Below are positions 10,895-20,515 of a DNA stretch of 64,000 nt, piece by piece (positions within the stretch are counted from its first letter, which is position 1; each line of letters starts with the position of its first letter). The stretch lies in NCBI GenBank assembly GCA_958510875.1, contig OY294067.1, positions 54,944,039 through 55,008,038 of the forward strand, written 5' to 3'. Origin of the DNA: Endomychus coccineus (lineage: Eukaryota; Arthropoda; Insecta; Coleoptera; Endomychidae). A model generated the notes under the pieces. It did not search any database and was not told the DNA's origin. It saw only the letters and a list, made by a program, of their open reading frames with translations. A program made the position numbers and the translations under genes.

Positions 10895-12391
10895 TCAATT
10901 ACTTCTATTGTCTAAACTACTAAATAAACTTTCTGTTAATATAGATGATAAGCTATGCTTAATAGTAGTTTCGTTGATGTGTACTAAATTTTCCTGATTT
11001 GGTATACTACTCACAAGTACTTTTATAAAAGATGTTAAATTATCGACTGTTTTAAATATTACATTCTCACTTGTGTTTGTATCTGTATATTTGGGATTTT
11101 GTAATATTGGTGCTAAAGGTAAGTTACTGACGTTAAATTCTCTACGTGGACTAGGAGTAGGTGGAGGAGATAGTAATTTCCTTTTCCTACTCTGATCATT
11201 TTTATGCTCACTATATTGAGATGTTGAAGGTTGTGTAGATTTAAGGTTTTTTTTGGTGTTTCTTAGATTAAGTGAAGGAAATTGAGAATCATAATTATAG
11301 TCATCATTAGAATCTTCTAATACTTGAAACTTGTTAGTGGTAGCCATTTTAGCATATGAAGGGTTATTAATTATTTTTTCTGCCTCCTTAAATGACAAAT
11401 TATTCAAAACCATTGCTTCTTTAATTTTTTTTTGTGTAGCATATCTAGGACAATCTCTAGAAATTGCATTGTGAGTGGTTGACTGACAATGGCAACATAG
11501 AGGACTAATTTTATCACACTCTCCTTCGTGTAAATCACCGCAAGTTTTACATCTAGTCTCTTTACTATTACACTGCATTGCTACGTGACCAAAACGCAGA
11601 CATTTGAAACATTGGAGTACATTAGGTATGAATGGCTCAACAGGACATCTGACACTATTGATAAAAATGTGTGTTGGTAACTTATTGCCGAAAAAAGTTA
11701 GAATTACTGTTTGCCTCGGAACTAAAGTTGCGGTATTGTCAATAGTTACTTTGCGCAAAACACGTTTACAGTGTTTGATTGGACATTTGCTTTCAATATT
11801 TTGTTTTAAATAATCCTCGGAGAAATCCGTGTCAACAAATCTAATAACGCCTTTTTTTTCGGTTAAATGTTTGGGAACATATACAATGAAGCCTTTTGCT
11901 TTTAAAATCGGATTCACTGTTAATTTATTGATGTCTTTTATTGAGTTCATCTGTACCTTTATCCTATTTTTTCCTACCGCACTGACTTCTTTAACATTAT
12001 GTTTTAAGCCTAATTCATGATGTATAAGATGTCCTATTGACATCGGGTGGAGTTTTCCGACATTTTTATTCTCATGCTCAATGTAAGCATAAAATGGACC
12101 TTCATATAATTGAATAAAATCGGTATTATACTTATTACTAATTAGTTCTTTATAATAATTCATTGATTGAGTGTTTGATGTATTGTTGATATCTGGAGTC
12201 AACGTATAATCAGATTCTTTTTCATTTGAAGAATAGTGGTTTTTATCTACTTTATCAGATAATATATCATCTGACATAACTTCATCGTGTATTATGTCGA
12301 TATTAGAAATATTCTTACTTACTGTAGTTTTACTATTAGATTTCTTAAAATCGGGAATAAATCCCGCTTCCCCATATTGTCCACTATCCAT
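10895..12391 (-). CDS. ORF1 gag-like RNA-binding protein with three zinc knuckles
   Basis: 498 aa from ATG at 12391. In this family ORF1 coats the element RNA and chaperones it to the nucleus. The N-terminal ~95 residues are acidic and low in complexity. Residues ~98-250 look like the folded region that precedes the knuckles in jockey/I gag proteins. Three knuckles follow: CFKCLRFGHVAMQC (261-274), CKTCGDLHEGEC (281-292) and a CHC-type knuckle ending in RDC (about 300-314). The C-terminal third is Ser/Pro/Asn-rich with a basic patch KRKLLSPPPTPSPRR that could act as a nuclear-localisation signal. The frame is intact. ORF2 begins 24 bp downstream. Confidence 0.95.
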   Translation of the reverse strand: MDSGQYGEAGFIPDFKKSNSKTTVSKNISNIDIIHDEVMSDDILSDKVDKNHYSSNEKESDYTLTPDINNTSNTQSMNYYKELISNKYNTDFIQLYEGPFYAYIEHENKNVGKLHPMSIGHLIHHELGLKHNVKEVSAVGKNRIKVQMNSIKDINKLTVNPILKAKGFIVYVPKHLTEKKGVIRFVDTDFSEDYLKQNIESKCPIKHCKRVLRKVTIDNTATLVPRQTVILTFFGNKLPTHIFINSVRCPVEPFIPNVLQCFKCLRFGHVAMQCNSKETRCKTCGDLHEGECDKISPLCCHCQSTTHNAISRDCPRYATQKKIKEAMVLNNLSFKEAEKIINNPSYAKMATTNKFQVLEDSNDDYNYDSQFPSLNLRNTKKNLKSTQPSTSQYSEHKNDQSRKRKLLSPPPTPSPRREFNVSNLPLAPILQNPKYTDTNTSENVIFKTVDNLTSFIKVLVSSIPNQENLVHINETTIKHSLSSILTESLFSSLDNRSN

Positions 12392-12499
12392 CCTATACTA
12401 GTTTTATATTAGGAATACCAGAAATTATATAGAAATAAATATATGGAACGAACTTACCAATCTGTATATCAAAAGAATTGATAAACGATATGATTAAAC

Positions 12500-12538
12500 A
12501 ACACACGACCGTCACCATGCAGAGATATCGTACGAATG
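12500..12538 (-). promoter_or_regulatory. Inr plus DPE-like internal promoter of the retrotransposon
   Basis: The element begins CATTCG at 12538. If the A at 12537 is +1, GGTCG falls exactly at +28 to +32 (12510-12506) and matches the arthropod downstream promoter element consensus RGWYV. Jockey, Doc and I elements are known to use such TATA-less internal promoters, which let the new copy carry its own promoter. The function here is inferred from position and sequence only. Confidence 0.65.
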
Positions 12539-12551
12539 TGTAATTCTACTT
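12539..12551. repeat. 13-bp target-site duplication, 5' flank of the retrotransposon
   Basis: TGTAATTCTACTT, identical to 6858-6870. It fixes the 5' boundary at 12538 and shows that the copy is not 5'-truncated. Confidence 0.9.
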
Positions 12552-13404
12552 CATTTATATATTGGTTTTACATACGCAATCCATATAATTATATGTATTG
12601 CTTAAAAACTTTAATTTCTCTACTAAGTATTCTTTTCAATCAAAAACAAAAAGCATAAGTATTGCAAATTCACTACAGAATTAATACTAAAACGTCAATC
12701 TAGAATTAATAGATTTAAAACATGTGAATGAAATATTTTATATACACGGATGTGAACTAAGTGAAATATATTTCAACAAAAATTGGGCAAAATGCAGACG
12801 TTCAAAGAAGAACTGTCCGGTAGCTATTGTTTATGATAGATACATAGATAGATGAATATATAGTTTATCCACCATATTACATATTGATACATTTATGGCA
12901 TGTCAATTAAAATTTGGAAAAGAGCATTAGCATATTAAAAGTCTCGCTTGATAGAGGTATGCTAAAAAACGCAGGCAGTAGTGCCTGAGTCTCGCAGAAC
13001 TCTACTGTTGCGCAAAGTTCTCGTGCACACGAGTTATATATAGCGGTGCGTATTCGTGTGCTCGCGAGAAGTAGCTGCGGGAAAGTTATCAAAGTATGTT
13101 GATAACACGACATCGTTGTTGTTGTTGTTTGATGTTTGGTTTCCTATAATCGCAATTTCTTTAATTAATTTGACGTTTCAATAGTGAAGTTTAAGCGTTT
13201 TTGTTTTGAATCTACTTATTATTATTATCATGCATCTCACATAAGAGAACACATACTTATGAACGGATATGCGAAGGCACTTCGAATAGCAGTAGTCTTC
13301 TCGCCTGCCTGCGCTTTTTGGCATGAGAAATTATATTTGTGGTATTGTGAGTTCCTTCTCCTGTTTAGAGACTTCGTGCTAAGGGCTTATGTGTTTTGTC
13401 TGTC
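12552..13404. other. unassigned stretch; GC-richer patch at 12960-13090
   Basis: Mostly AT-rich with no gene. The patch at 12960-13090 carries TTATATATAG followed by CG-rich sequence and short palindromes built on GTGCACACGAG and CGTGTGCTCG. It could be a promoter or the end of an element, but nothing downstream confirms that. Confidence 0.25.
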
Positions 13405-13665
13405 ATAGACAATGTGAACTGTGATAATGATGCGTTTATCTATGGAACTATGTCATGTAAATTGTATAAGATTATATAACCGTCAAACGTCAAAATATAT
13501 CGAATTCCTTTCAACCTGTTTGAGTTGAGTTTCAGTGAGCCTCAACGTTCCAGGAATTACGTGATGAGTGAGTGGGTCAGGGAGTGGTATTTGCCTTTTA
13601 TTCAATACTAGCTTTGGCCTTGGGCTACACTTACAAAAACAGCCAATACCCGTGGATGAAACCAT
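13405..13665. repeat. direct repeat, copy 1
   Basis: Shares in order with 13880-14045: CTGTTATAGACA-like and CATGTTAATTGTAT-like blocks, AACGTCAAAATATATCGAAT, and GTGATGAGTGAGT followed by a GAGTGGTATTTGC end. It looks like two copies of one unidentified dispersed element. Confidence 0.6.
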
Positions 13666-13879
13666 CCTCGTGTTTCAACGTTCATTAATATTTGTAATGA
13701 GTAGCAAAAGCTAAAGCGTGGACAGACTTAAGCTTATGTTCTATATCATGTGAAAGTTAATTTGAATTGACAGGAATATCAATGATATGAAATGGTCTTT
13801 CACGAACATTAAATGACTGTCAATGTATCAGCTGTCTGTCATGTAAACGTCACCTGTCTTGTTGATGGGTTATATGTTG

Positions 13880-14045
13880 TCTGTTATAGACAGTCCGTCA
13901 TGTTAATTGTATGTGATTATATTAACAAACGTCAAAATATATCGAATCCCTTTTACCCCGTTTGGGATTGACTTTTAGCCCGGTTCGCTTTATAGAGATT
14001 CCGTGATGAGTGAGTCAGTAAGTGAGTGAGTGGTATTTGCAAATT
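13880..14045. repeat. direct repeat, copy 2
   Basis: Second copy of the 13405-13665 repeat, in the same orientation. It continues into 14045-14190, which in turn resembles 51620-51760 (blocks GATATCATTC, CCCGAA/CCGAAA, GGACGT.AAATTATA and TCATGTGA). Confidence 0.6.
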
Positions 14046-14699
14046 ACATATAAACTGGGTTGATCCCATAGAAGAAGGCGTCGGCTCCGCCGCACTGATA
14101 TCATTCTCCGAAAATGAGAAGAAATAGCGAAAGGCGTGAAAGGACGTAAAATTATACTATATTTCATGTGAAAGAACGAGCTATTCAGCACAAAGATAAC
14201 ACTGGGAGACATGGTCAATGCGACAAATGTTAGTTCTACTCAATTACGCATGAATTACCGGATGAATACTATCAAGCTTATTTGTCCAGTTATCGGACAA
14301 ATGATCCGCGCTTCAAATGATCAATGGTAACAAATTGTTTCAACACGCTGTTACATTCTCAAAGCTTGAAATTATCAACTAAAGCTAAATGTAAAATTAT
14401 GTTCTTGAGAACTAAACATCAATCTGGATGTGGTAGAAATTCAGAGATGGGATAGACAATGGTTTGGGTGGGAGTTTGCTTACAAAATGTTTGACGAGGG
14501 ATGAATTATAAGTATCGATTTGATAGTAAAGTTGATAGTGGCAAGCCCATGGGAATCCCGGTGTTCTGTTTAAAAAGATTAAATGTTATGAGTTCTTGTG
14601 TAAATTTGTATTTTATTATCCAACTTTAGAAAGCTTATAATTTAATTTATTTAGAAGTTTGTATCGTTGTGGTGCTTACTTGTTGAGAATTCGCATCTA
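14046..14699. other. repeat-derived and unassigned sequence
   Basis: 14046-14190 belongs to the repeat family seen again near 51620-51760; the rest shows no gene or fold. The frame at 14015-14218 runs across this repeat and is not believed. Confidence 0.3.
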
Positions 14700-15240
14700 T
14701 AGTTACAATAAAAAATACACTTATAATTTTTACAAACTTTGTTTCTATTAAACAAAACGTGACATGTTACACCACACGGTGAATTCATCAAACAATGATT
14801 TTACAAACTACGGTTTATTCCTTAAATATTAAAATTAATATTTAGAAGGAGGGACTGAGTTAGGTACGTGTACAGTAGGATGAGAGTTACTCACAAATAC
14901 ATTTGATAATGCAGAATTGGTAAAGACTTTCTGATCATTTAAAAGGTTTCCTGTATTTTTAAACATGGTAATTTCAATTTTCTCTAAGTTGTTTAATACT
15001 TCACTTTAAACTAACTTATGCAAAATTTCAAAATCATCTTTGAAATGATGATCAGTTTCTTTGATATGGTTTAACTTCTGAATCTCCTTTGTTCAAACGT
15101 TGTAAACCATATTAAATGAATTTATCATAACTGCAAAGATGATTTTGAGATTTTTCATAGATCAGTTAAAAGTAAAGTATTAAACAACTTAGAGAAAATT
15201 AAAATTAATGAGTTCAAAAATAGAGGAACCTTTTTAAATT
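14700..15240. repeat. Penelope-type terminal repeat with internal inverted repeat
   Basis: 14700-14830 matches 48105-48240 (blocks AATAAAAAATACACTT, AAACGTGACA and TCAAACAATG). 14948-15076 and 15095-15230 form an imperfect inverted repeat: GTTTAATACTTCACTTTAAA is answered by AAAGTAAAGTATTAAAC and ATCATCTTTG by CAAAGATGAT. The same TTTCAAAGATGATTTTGAGA core occurs near 48275. This looks like two facing pseudo-LTR pieces of one PLE family. Confidence 0.55.
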
Positions 15241-15266
15241 ATCATAAAGACAAATTCTTCATTTTT

Positions 15267-15993
15267 AGGATCATTCATACACCTTAAAACTTCTTGAGAA
15301 CCCCAACCCCACCCATTAAGGGCGAAAATGACCCGAAATCTTCAAGTCTTGAATTGTGTTTTCTCCAAAAAAAGGTATTTTGGCATTTCGAGTGCACCTA
15401 GGCGATTTTTTGGATCGCTGATCATGAATCCGTAGCCACATTTACTTGCAATCCATCGTAGGGGTGATAAAATGGACGAAATTTGCCAATTTTGCACCCC
15501 TATATATTATTTTGCAATTTACGTGTTTTTGGCATTTTGAATGCACCAAAGGGATATTTTGGGTCGCCGAATACGATTCCGAAGCCAGATTCACTCAGGA
15601 GTAATTTTAAATTGCAAAAATAATAAAAATTTAGAAGCGTGTCAAATCAGCCATTTTTGTAAATTTCCCATCCCTACGATGATATTCGAGTAAATTTGGC
15701 TTCGGCATCCTATTCAGCGACCGAAAAAACCGCCTTGGTGCATTCGGAATGTCTAAAACAAGTAAATTGCAAAATAACATATTAGGGGTGCAAAATTGGC
15801 CAATTTTGTAGATTTTATCATCCCTACGATGGATTGCAAGTAAATCTAGCTACAGATTCGTGTTCAGCGACCCAAAAATACGTTAGGTGCACTCGAAATG
15901 CCAACATTCCTTTTTCTGTAAAAAATCCATTTCGGGACATTTTCGCCTATAATGGGGGCGGTTGAGGTTCCCAAGAGTTGTATGAATGATCCT
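15267..15993. mobile_element. foldback element FB1 (non-coding, 727 bp)
   Basis: The two halves are inverted copies that meet near 15630. The ends read AGGATCATTCATAC and, inverted, GTATGAATGATCCT. Each arm holds two units about 150 bp apart, each with a core like TTTTTGGATCGCTGATCA plus CCGTAGCCACATTTA, at about 15406, 15555, 15691 (inverted) and 15841 (inverted). It has no ORF. On the right the similarity to FB2 (54751-56172) extends beyond the arm through TTTTTGCATT, so FB1 is probably trimmed on its left. It must be mobilised in trans, if at all. Confidence 0.8.
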
Positions 15994-16784
15994 GAGAACC
16001 TCCTGAAGCTAATGCAAAAATTTTTTTGATTCGAACTTACATGTTTTTTTTTTAATCATAGCTCAAATCCCGGTTCACAGCTATCTATAATTGCGATTCA
16101 AGCTTGTTTTGAAAATTTAACTCCTATACTGTAGACTTTATTGAGCAAGACGTGAAGATTAATATGAACTAATGAGATATATCTATCTATACAGCATATA
16201 CTATATTCATTTACATGAAATTCGATAGATTGCCTTGTATTCTCATACTATATCCCCGGATTAGTCATTAAAACAGGTGACGATCATCAATGTTCGGTTG
16301 CGTTAAGGCGAAATGGAATGCATTCAAAGATCAAAGGAATTAAACGTAAATTCTGAGATAAGACGAACCGGCTTGTTTATGTAACAGATGACGATCGTAA
16401 CTCTCAGATTGAAGGAAAGCTTGTTGCTACTAAATCGCGATAATTTATTTATTGTAAATGAAGAAAATGTTTCAAATATTCTCCCACAAATGAAACTTTG
16501 AAGATTTCATTGCATAAACACGCTCCGAACTTAAAACCAAATTTTCAAGATTCATGGCGTTGCGTCTTGGCCGTAATCTCGAATTTTGGGATGAGTTGGT
16601 TTTTATTCATCTTATCCGAAGGAAAAGTTTGCATAAAAATTGTCAAGAGTTCGTTATAGGAGTCAAAGTCAGCCGAATTTCTAGTGTTATCAGAACTCTC
16701 GAAACGGCAGGTTGAAAGTCAAAATCTAACTTTGTACACAGGGAGTGATATTTCCTCTTTCAAATGTAAGAGATCAGATGAATA
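15994..16784. other. unassigned stretch
   Basis: No gene, tandem array or terminal repeat recognised. The first ~40 bp still belong to the foldback family flank. Confidence 0.3.
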
Positions 16785-16891
16785 TCGATATATAGATAGA
16801 TAGATAGATAGATAGATCGATAGATAGATCGATAGATAGATCGATAGATAGATCGATAGATAGATAGACAGATAGATAGATAGATAGATAG
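16785..16891 (-). repeat. TATC/GATA microsatellite with a 12-bp higher-order pattern
   Basis: About 100 bp of TAGA repeats with TCGA variants recurring every 12 bp in the middle (TCGATAGATAGA). On the minus strand it directly follows AAAATAAACC, which resembles a polyadenylation-type signal ahead of a simple-repeat tail, as in non-LTR elements or SINEs ending in microsatellites. The Ser-Ile-Tyr-Leu frames here are translations of the repeat and not genes. Confidence 0.9.
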
Positions 16892-17020
16892 GTTTATTTT
16901 GTGCCAAGTACATAGAATGTTCACACGCGTCAGAGTTTCCATATCAAAATAGTATAAAAATATAAATATATAATATAAAAACAGACATATCAATAGAATA
17001 ATTATGATTAACGATTATAG

Positions 17021-18071
17021 TACCGGGATATCAAAAATTGTTTTGGTCAAGGGTGGTTATGTTGTGGAATCTAAAACGTGTGTCTTACTTTACGTTTGAA
17101 ATAATTATGTCACTGTCACACTGACATCATCTATAACCTACACATTTCATACCTATTTATTTCAGTTGTAAAACAATAATGAACTTCAAATTAAAAATTA
17201 CCTTGGTCAAGTGTGGTTGTGGAATGTAAAACGTGTGTATTACTTTAAATTTTTGAATATGTTTTGTTGTGTCTGAATCGGTTAAGTCATTGTGCTGAAA
17301 TTTTCTAATCCAGTTTTTGAATCATGCCTCTTACCACACAGCACAACATTTTCATGATTGAAGCCTATTTTCGAACGGGTGCGCTAGTTAATGGAAATCT
17401 GCAATACCGTCAACGTTTGTGTTTGGACAATTTCCGAGAGCACTTCCCAAACGTGGCAATATTACTGGACAATTTTTATGCGTGCCTTACAAATTGTGTT
17501 GACGTGTTTCGCAAATCTGGTTGTGTGACTCATAAAAAGGTGCTGGTAGACCAAGAGTTCGTACAGAAGTAGTTGTCAATGACGTTCGTCAACGTATGGA
17601 AGAGGAGCCTGCAAAACCTTCAAAACGTCTTTCTCAGGAAACTGAACTTTCTTATGGAACATGTCAGAAAATTTTAAAGAAAGACTTGAACGTGCATCCA
17701 TATCAGATGCAAACACATCCTTACTTAAAAATCAAGATTTTCGCAACTCCGGTAAATAATTTGCAAGAACTTCAACAAAGAATAGTTCAGCAATGTGCAA
17801 CCATAACGCCAGAAACAAAACGGTTTCCACAGCATAAGGATGCGCGTCAACTTATGCATCGTACAAAACAGGGGACATTTCCAACAATTACTGTAATTTA
17901 GTTTCTCTTGTTACTAAAACCGTTATTTCATAATGTGTAGTTCATTATTGTTTTAGTAGGTTATTGATGATGTCAGTGTGACAATGACATAATTATTTCA
18001 AACGTAAAGTAAGACAGACGTTTTAGATTCCACAATCACCCTTGACCAGGATAATTTTAGGTATCCCGGTA
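17021..18071 (+). mobile_element. internally deleted IS630/Tc1-mariner-type transposon, ~1.05 kb
   Basis: Terminal inverted repeats start TACCGGGATA (17021) and end TATCCCGGTA (18062-18071), giving a TA target duplication with CCGGGATA-starting ends. The repeats are about 130-185 bp with scattered mismatches. Inside the left repeat a second copy of its outer segment (GGTCAAGTGTGGTTG, about 17200-17250) gives an IR/DR-like layout. The interior encodes only the DNA-binding part and the extreme C-terminus of a transposase. Confidence 0.85.
17324..17901 (+). pseudogene. transposase remnant: N-terminal DNA-binding domain joined to the C-terminal tail
   Basis: ATG at 17324 opens an 82-codon frame with the MPLTTQ..FMIEAYFRTGA start typical of insect IS630/mariner-like transposases. 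Residues ~25-50 look like a duplicated scrambled segment, and the frame stops at 17572. A second frame (17596-17901) carries the second helix-turn-helix (RLSQETELSYGTCQKILKKD), then jumps from the MQTHPYLK region to IFATPVNNLQELQQRIVQQC, which in relatives lies after the third catalytic aspartate. The whole DDE/D catalytic core is missing, so this copy cannot transpose by itself, but a truncated binder could compete for the ends. Confidence 0.8.
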
Positions 18072-18182
18072 TTATTAAGATCAGTATTTGATAATAATAA
18101 ACACTAACTAAAGCAACACAGCAAAAATGTCACTTAAAAAAAGAGATATTTGGCTTGATAATGTCAGATGCACTGTAATATA

Positions 18183-18783
18183 CAGGGTGTCCCAGAACTG
18201 CGTGGCTAAAATAAAACCGAAGATTCTTTGATTCGAAAAAAATTTGATGAGCCTTTTTACTTTTGCCTCAACTGTCTTGTTTAGCCGGTAGAGGGCTTCA
18301 AAGTTGCAAAAATAATTTTGTTTTTTCGGTATAACTTGAGAACGTGATGAAGGACTTTTACAATATTTGGCAGGTGAGGTACTGTCAACAATAGCCGTTT
18401 TTGAGACCGGTGCATAGAGCCTTAGAGACCATAGAAATGGCTCAAATTTGAGGATTTAACGGGAAAAGTGTCCAGAACTTTTTTGTGGTCAATGTAATTC
18501 ACTCTATATTTTTTATGTAGATAGCTTAACTAATTTTAAAACTTTTTTTACTCTTAAAAAATTTTGATAAAATCAACGGATTAGCTTGAAAAAAATAATT
18601 TTCGAGTCTCTGCAATTTTGGCCTACTAATTTTACTTGATTAAAATACCTTAGTTGCCTTTGCTTTTCTAATGTCATTTTGGCATTTGAAGAATTTATTC
18701 TCAAAACTGTCAGTTTTTACTTTGCTTTCCGTAAAAATTTTATAAAATTATGGCTCAAAATTTCACTAACACTGAAATGGTTA
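18183..18783 (+). repeat. left long terminal inverted repeat
   Basis: Its inverted partner is 19910-20511. It includes a copy of the transposase start (ATGGCTCAAAATTTCACTAA at about 18751) facing right, which runs into a stop after about 19 codons. Both ends of the element therefore carry the same start region. Confidence 0.88.
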
Positions 18784-18895
18784 ATATCTCGGTAAAACAC
18801 GAATAATAAAAACAATAGAAATGGGGAAACGATGTGATTATTTAGGAAAAACAAATGGTGAATTAAAAGAAACAACAAAACTTTTTGGGAAATCG

Positions 18896-19945
18896 CTAAG
18901 GCATCAATTGTTCGAAATGTTGCCCATTTTCCTGAATACACAAATTAATTCGTTTCAAGAAATTGAATTGAACTCTGGCTAGTACTTCAGGATCATTCTT
19001 CAATAAATCCGCTCCATGATTAATTCGTTGCAACAATTCCTCCCGTGTGTTTACTGGAGCTGCATAAACTTTCGACTTCAAAGCGCCCCATAGAAAGAAG
19101 TCGCAGGGCGTCAAATCAGGGGAGCGGGCCGGCCAGTTCACTGGTGCATCGTGTCCTCTACCTATCAAGCGATCTGGATATTCCGCATTCAGATGTCGCC
19201 TCACAGCTAATATGAGATTAGGAGGTGCACCATCATGGATAAGCCAGGCCACGACGAATATGTAAGGGCAAGTCTTCCAACAGTTCAAGTAGCCTTTGTT
19301 CCAAAAAGTTCAAGTAGTTCTTCCTGTTCAATCGATCGGGTATAACGGTAGGGCCAATAATAGAGTTATCCACAATTCCAACCCAAACATTGATTTTAGT
19401 TTGATTCTGAAAATATGTAACTTCCGTTTCATGAGGATTTTCATCAGCATAGAAATGTTCATTATGGAGGTTAAAAAGACCACATCTCGTGAAAGTATCT
19501 TCGTCCGTGAACAGAATTCTTCTACAAAAATTGGGGTTTGCATTTTGTCTTTGGACAATAAGCCTACAGAAATCTAGCCGATGACCTGGATCCATGAGCA
19601 ATAAGTCTTGAACTGTTTTAATATGATAGGGATACAACAATTCTTCTTTCAGTACATTATGAACTAATGATTTTGAGGCTCCAATACGAAGTCCCAAACG
19701 TAGTGTGCTTATCCCAGGTTCAGTTTCAACCGCTTCCATTATCGCTTCTTCGAGCTCTAACGTCCTTCTTGTCCGTCTGCGTCCAGTTTCTCTACGATTT
19801 GCTCCAAATTTGCCAGTTTCGCGAAGGTTTGTCGATTTGGAATTCTGCGATGCGGATATCTTTCCCTTCTCCGGCCATTGCAACGACAAAGTCCATAAAT
19901 TAATAACATATCAACAATTTCAGTGTTAGTGAAATTTTGAGCCAT
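18896..19945 (-). pseudogene. DD41D-like transposase, two frameshifts
   Basis: The start is ATG at 19945 (MAQNFTNTEIVDMLLIYG). The first frame continues to NRQTFAKLA (about 19830), then coding passes to a second frame (NLRETGKFGANRRETG...). That frame holds the helix-turn-helix region, first aspartate FTDEDTF, YFQNQTKINVWVGI and the thumb-like stretch to EDLPLHIRR near 19245. A third frame then gives LIHDGAPPN (second aspartate) and RSPDLTPCDFFLWG (third), with about 43 residues between the last two by hand count, longer than the 34 of mariner. The three aspartates survive, but two indels (near 19825 and 19245) kill the gene. It catalyses cut-and-paste in relatives. Confidence 0.85.
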
Positions 19946-20511
19946 AATTTTATAAAAATTTTACAGAAAGCAATATAAAAACTGACAGTTTTGAGAATAA
20001 ATTCTTTAAATGCCAAAATGACATTGGAAAAGCAAAGGCAACTAAGGTATTTTAATCAAGTAAAATTAGTAAGCCAAAATTGCAGAGACTCAAAAATTAA
20101 TTTTTCAAGCTAATCCGTTGATTTTATCAACATTTTCTAAGAGTAAGAAAAGTTTTCAAATTAGATAAGCTATCTACATAAAAAATATCGAGTGAATAAC
20201 ATTGACCACAAAAAAGTTCTGGACACTTTTCCCGTTACATCCTCAAGTTTGAGCCATTTCTATGGTCTCTAAGGCTCTGTGCTCCACTCTCAAAAATGGC
20301 CATTATTGACAGTAACTCACCTGCTAAATATTGTAAAAGTTCTTCATCACGTTCTCAAGTTATACCGAAAAAACAAAATTATTTTTGCAATTTTGAAGCC
20401 CTCTACCGGGTAAACAAGACACTTGAGGCAAAAGTAAAAAGGCTCATCAACTTTTTTTCGAATCATAGAATCTTCGGTTTTATTTTGGCCACGCAGTTCG
20501 AGGACATCCTG
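19910..20511 (-). repeat. right long terminal inverted repeat
   Basis: Inverted partner of 18183-18783. It spans the transposase ATG at 19945 and roughly its first dozen codons, so the promoter and 5' UTR of the transposase are part of the repeat. Confidence 0.88.
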
Positions 20512-20515
20512 TATA

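Larger units (their letters stand above)
6871..12538 (-). mobile_element. full-length I/jockey-type non-LTR retrotransposon
   Basis: A 5.67-kb element on the minus strand. From its 5' end it has a start resembling jockey-group promoters (12538 downward), a ~147-bp leader, ORF1 (gag-like, three CCHC-type knuckles), a 24-bp gap, ORF2 (endonuclease, reverse transcriptase, RNase H), a ~310-bp 3' UTR and a poly(A) tail of about 15-17 residues at 6871-6885. It is bounded by a perfect 13-bp target-site duplication. Both ORFs are open along their whole length with catalytic residues in place, so the copy is young and may be active. The RNase H domain points to the I group and relatives (I, Nimb, Loa) more than to jockey itself; the exact clade needs a tree. 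Confidence 0.95.
18183..20511 (-). mobile_element. IS630/Tc1-mariner-type transposon with ~600-bp inverted repeats
   Basis: The ends are CAGGGTGTCC (18183) and, inverted, GGACATCCTG (20502-20511), flanked by TATA on both sides, so a TA target duplication. The inverted repeats run from 18183 to about 18783 and from about 19910 to 20511 and are roughly 90% identical by eye. The transposase gene lies between them on the minus strand, and its ATG and first codons lie inside the right-hand repeat. The length (2.33 kb) exceeds a normal mariner because of the repeats. Confidence 0.9.

Noticed and set aside
16719..16993. Ser-Ile-Tyr-Leu repeat proteins
   Set aside because: Direct translation of the TATC microsatellite.
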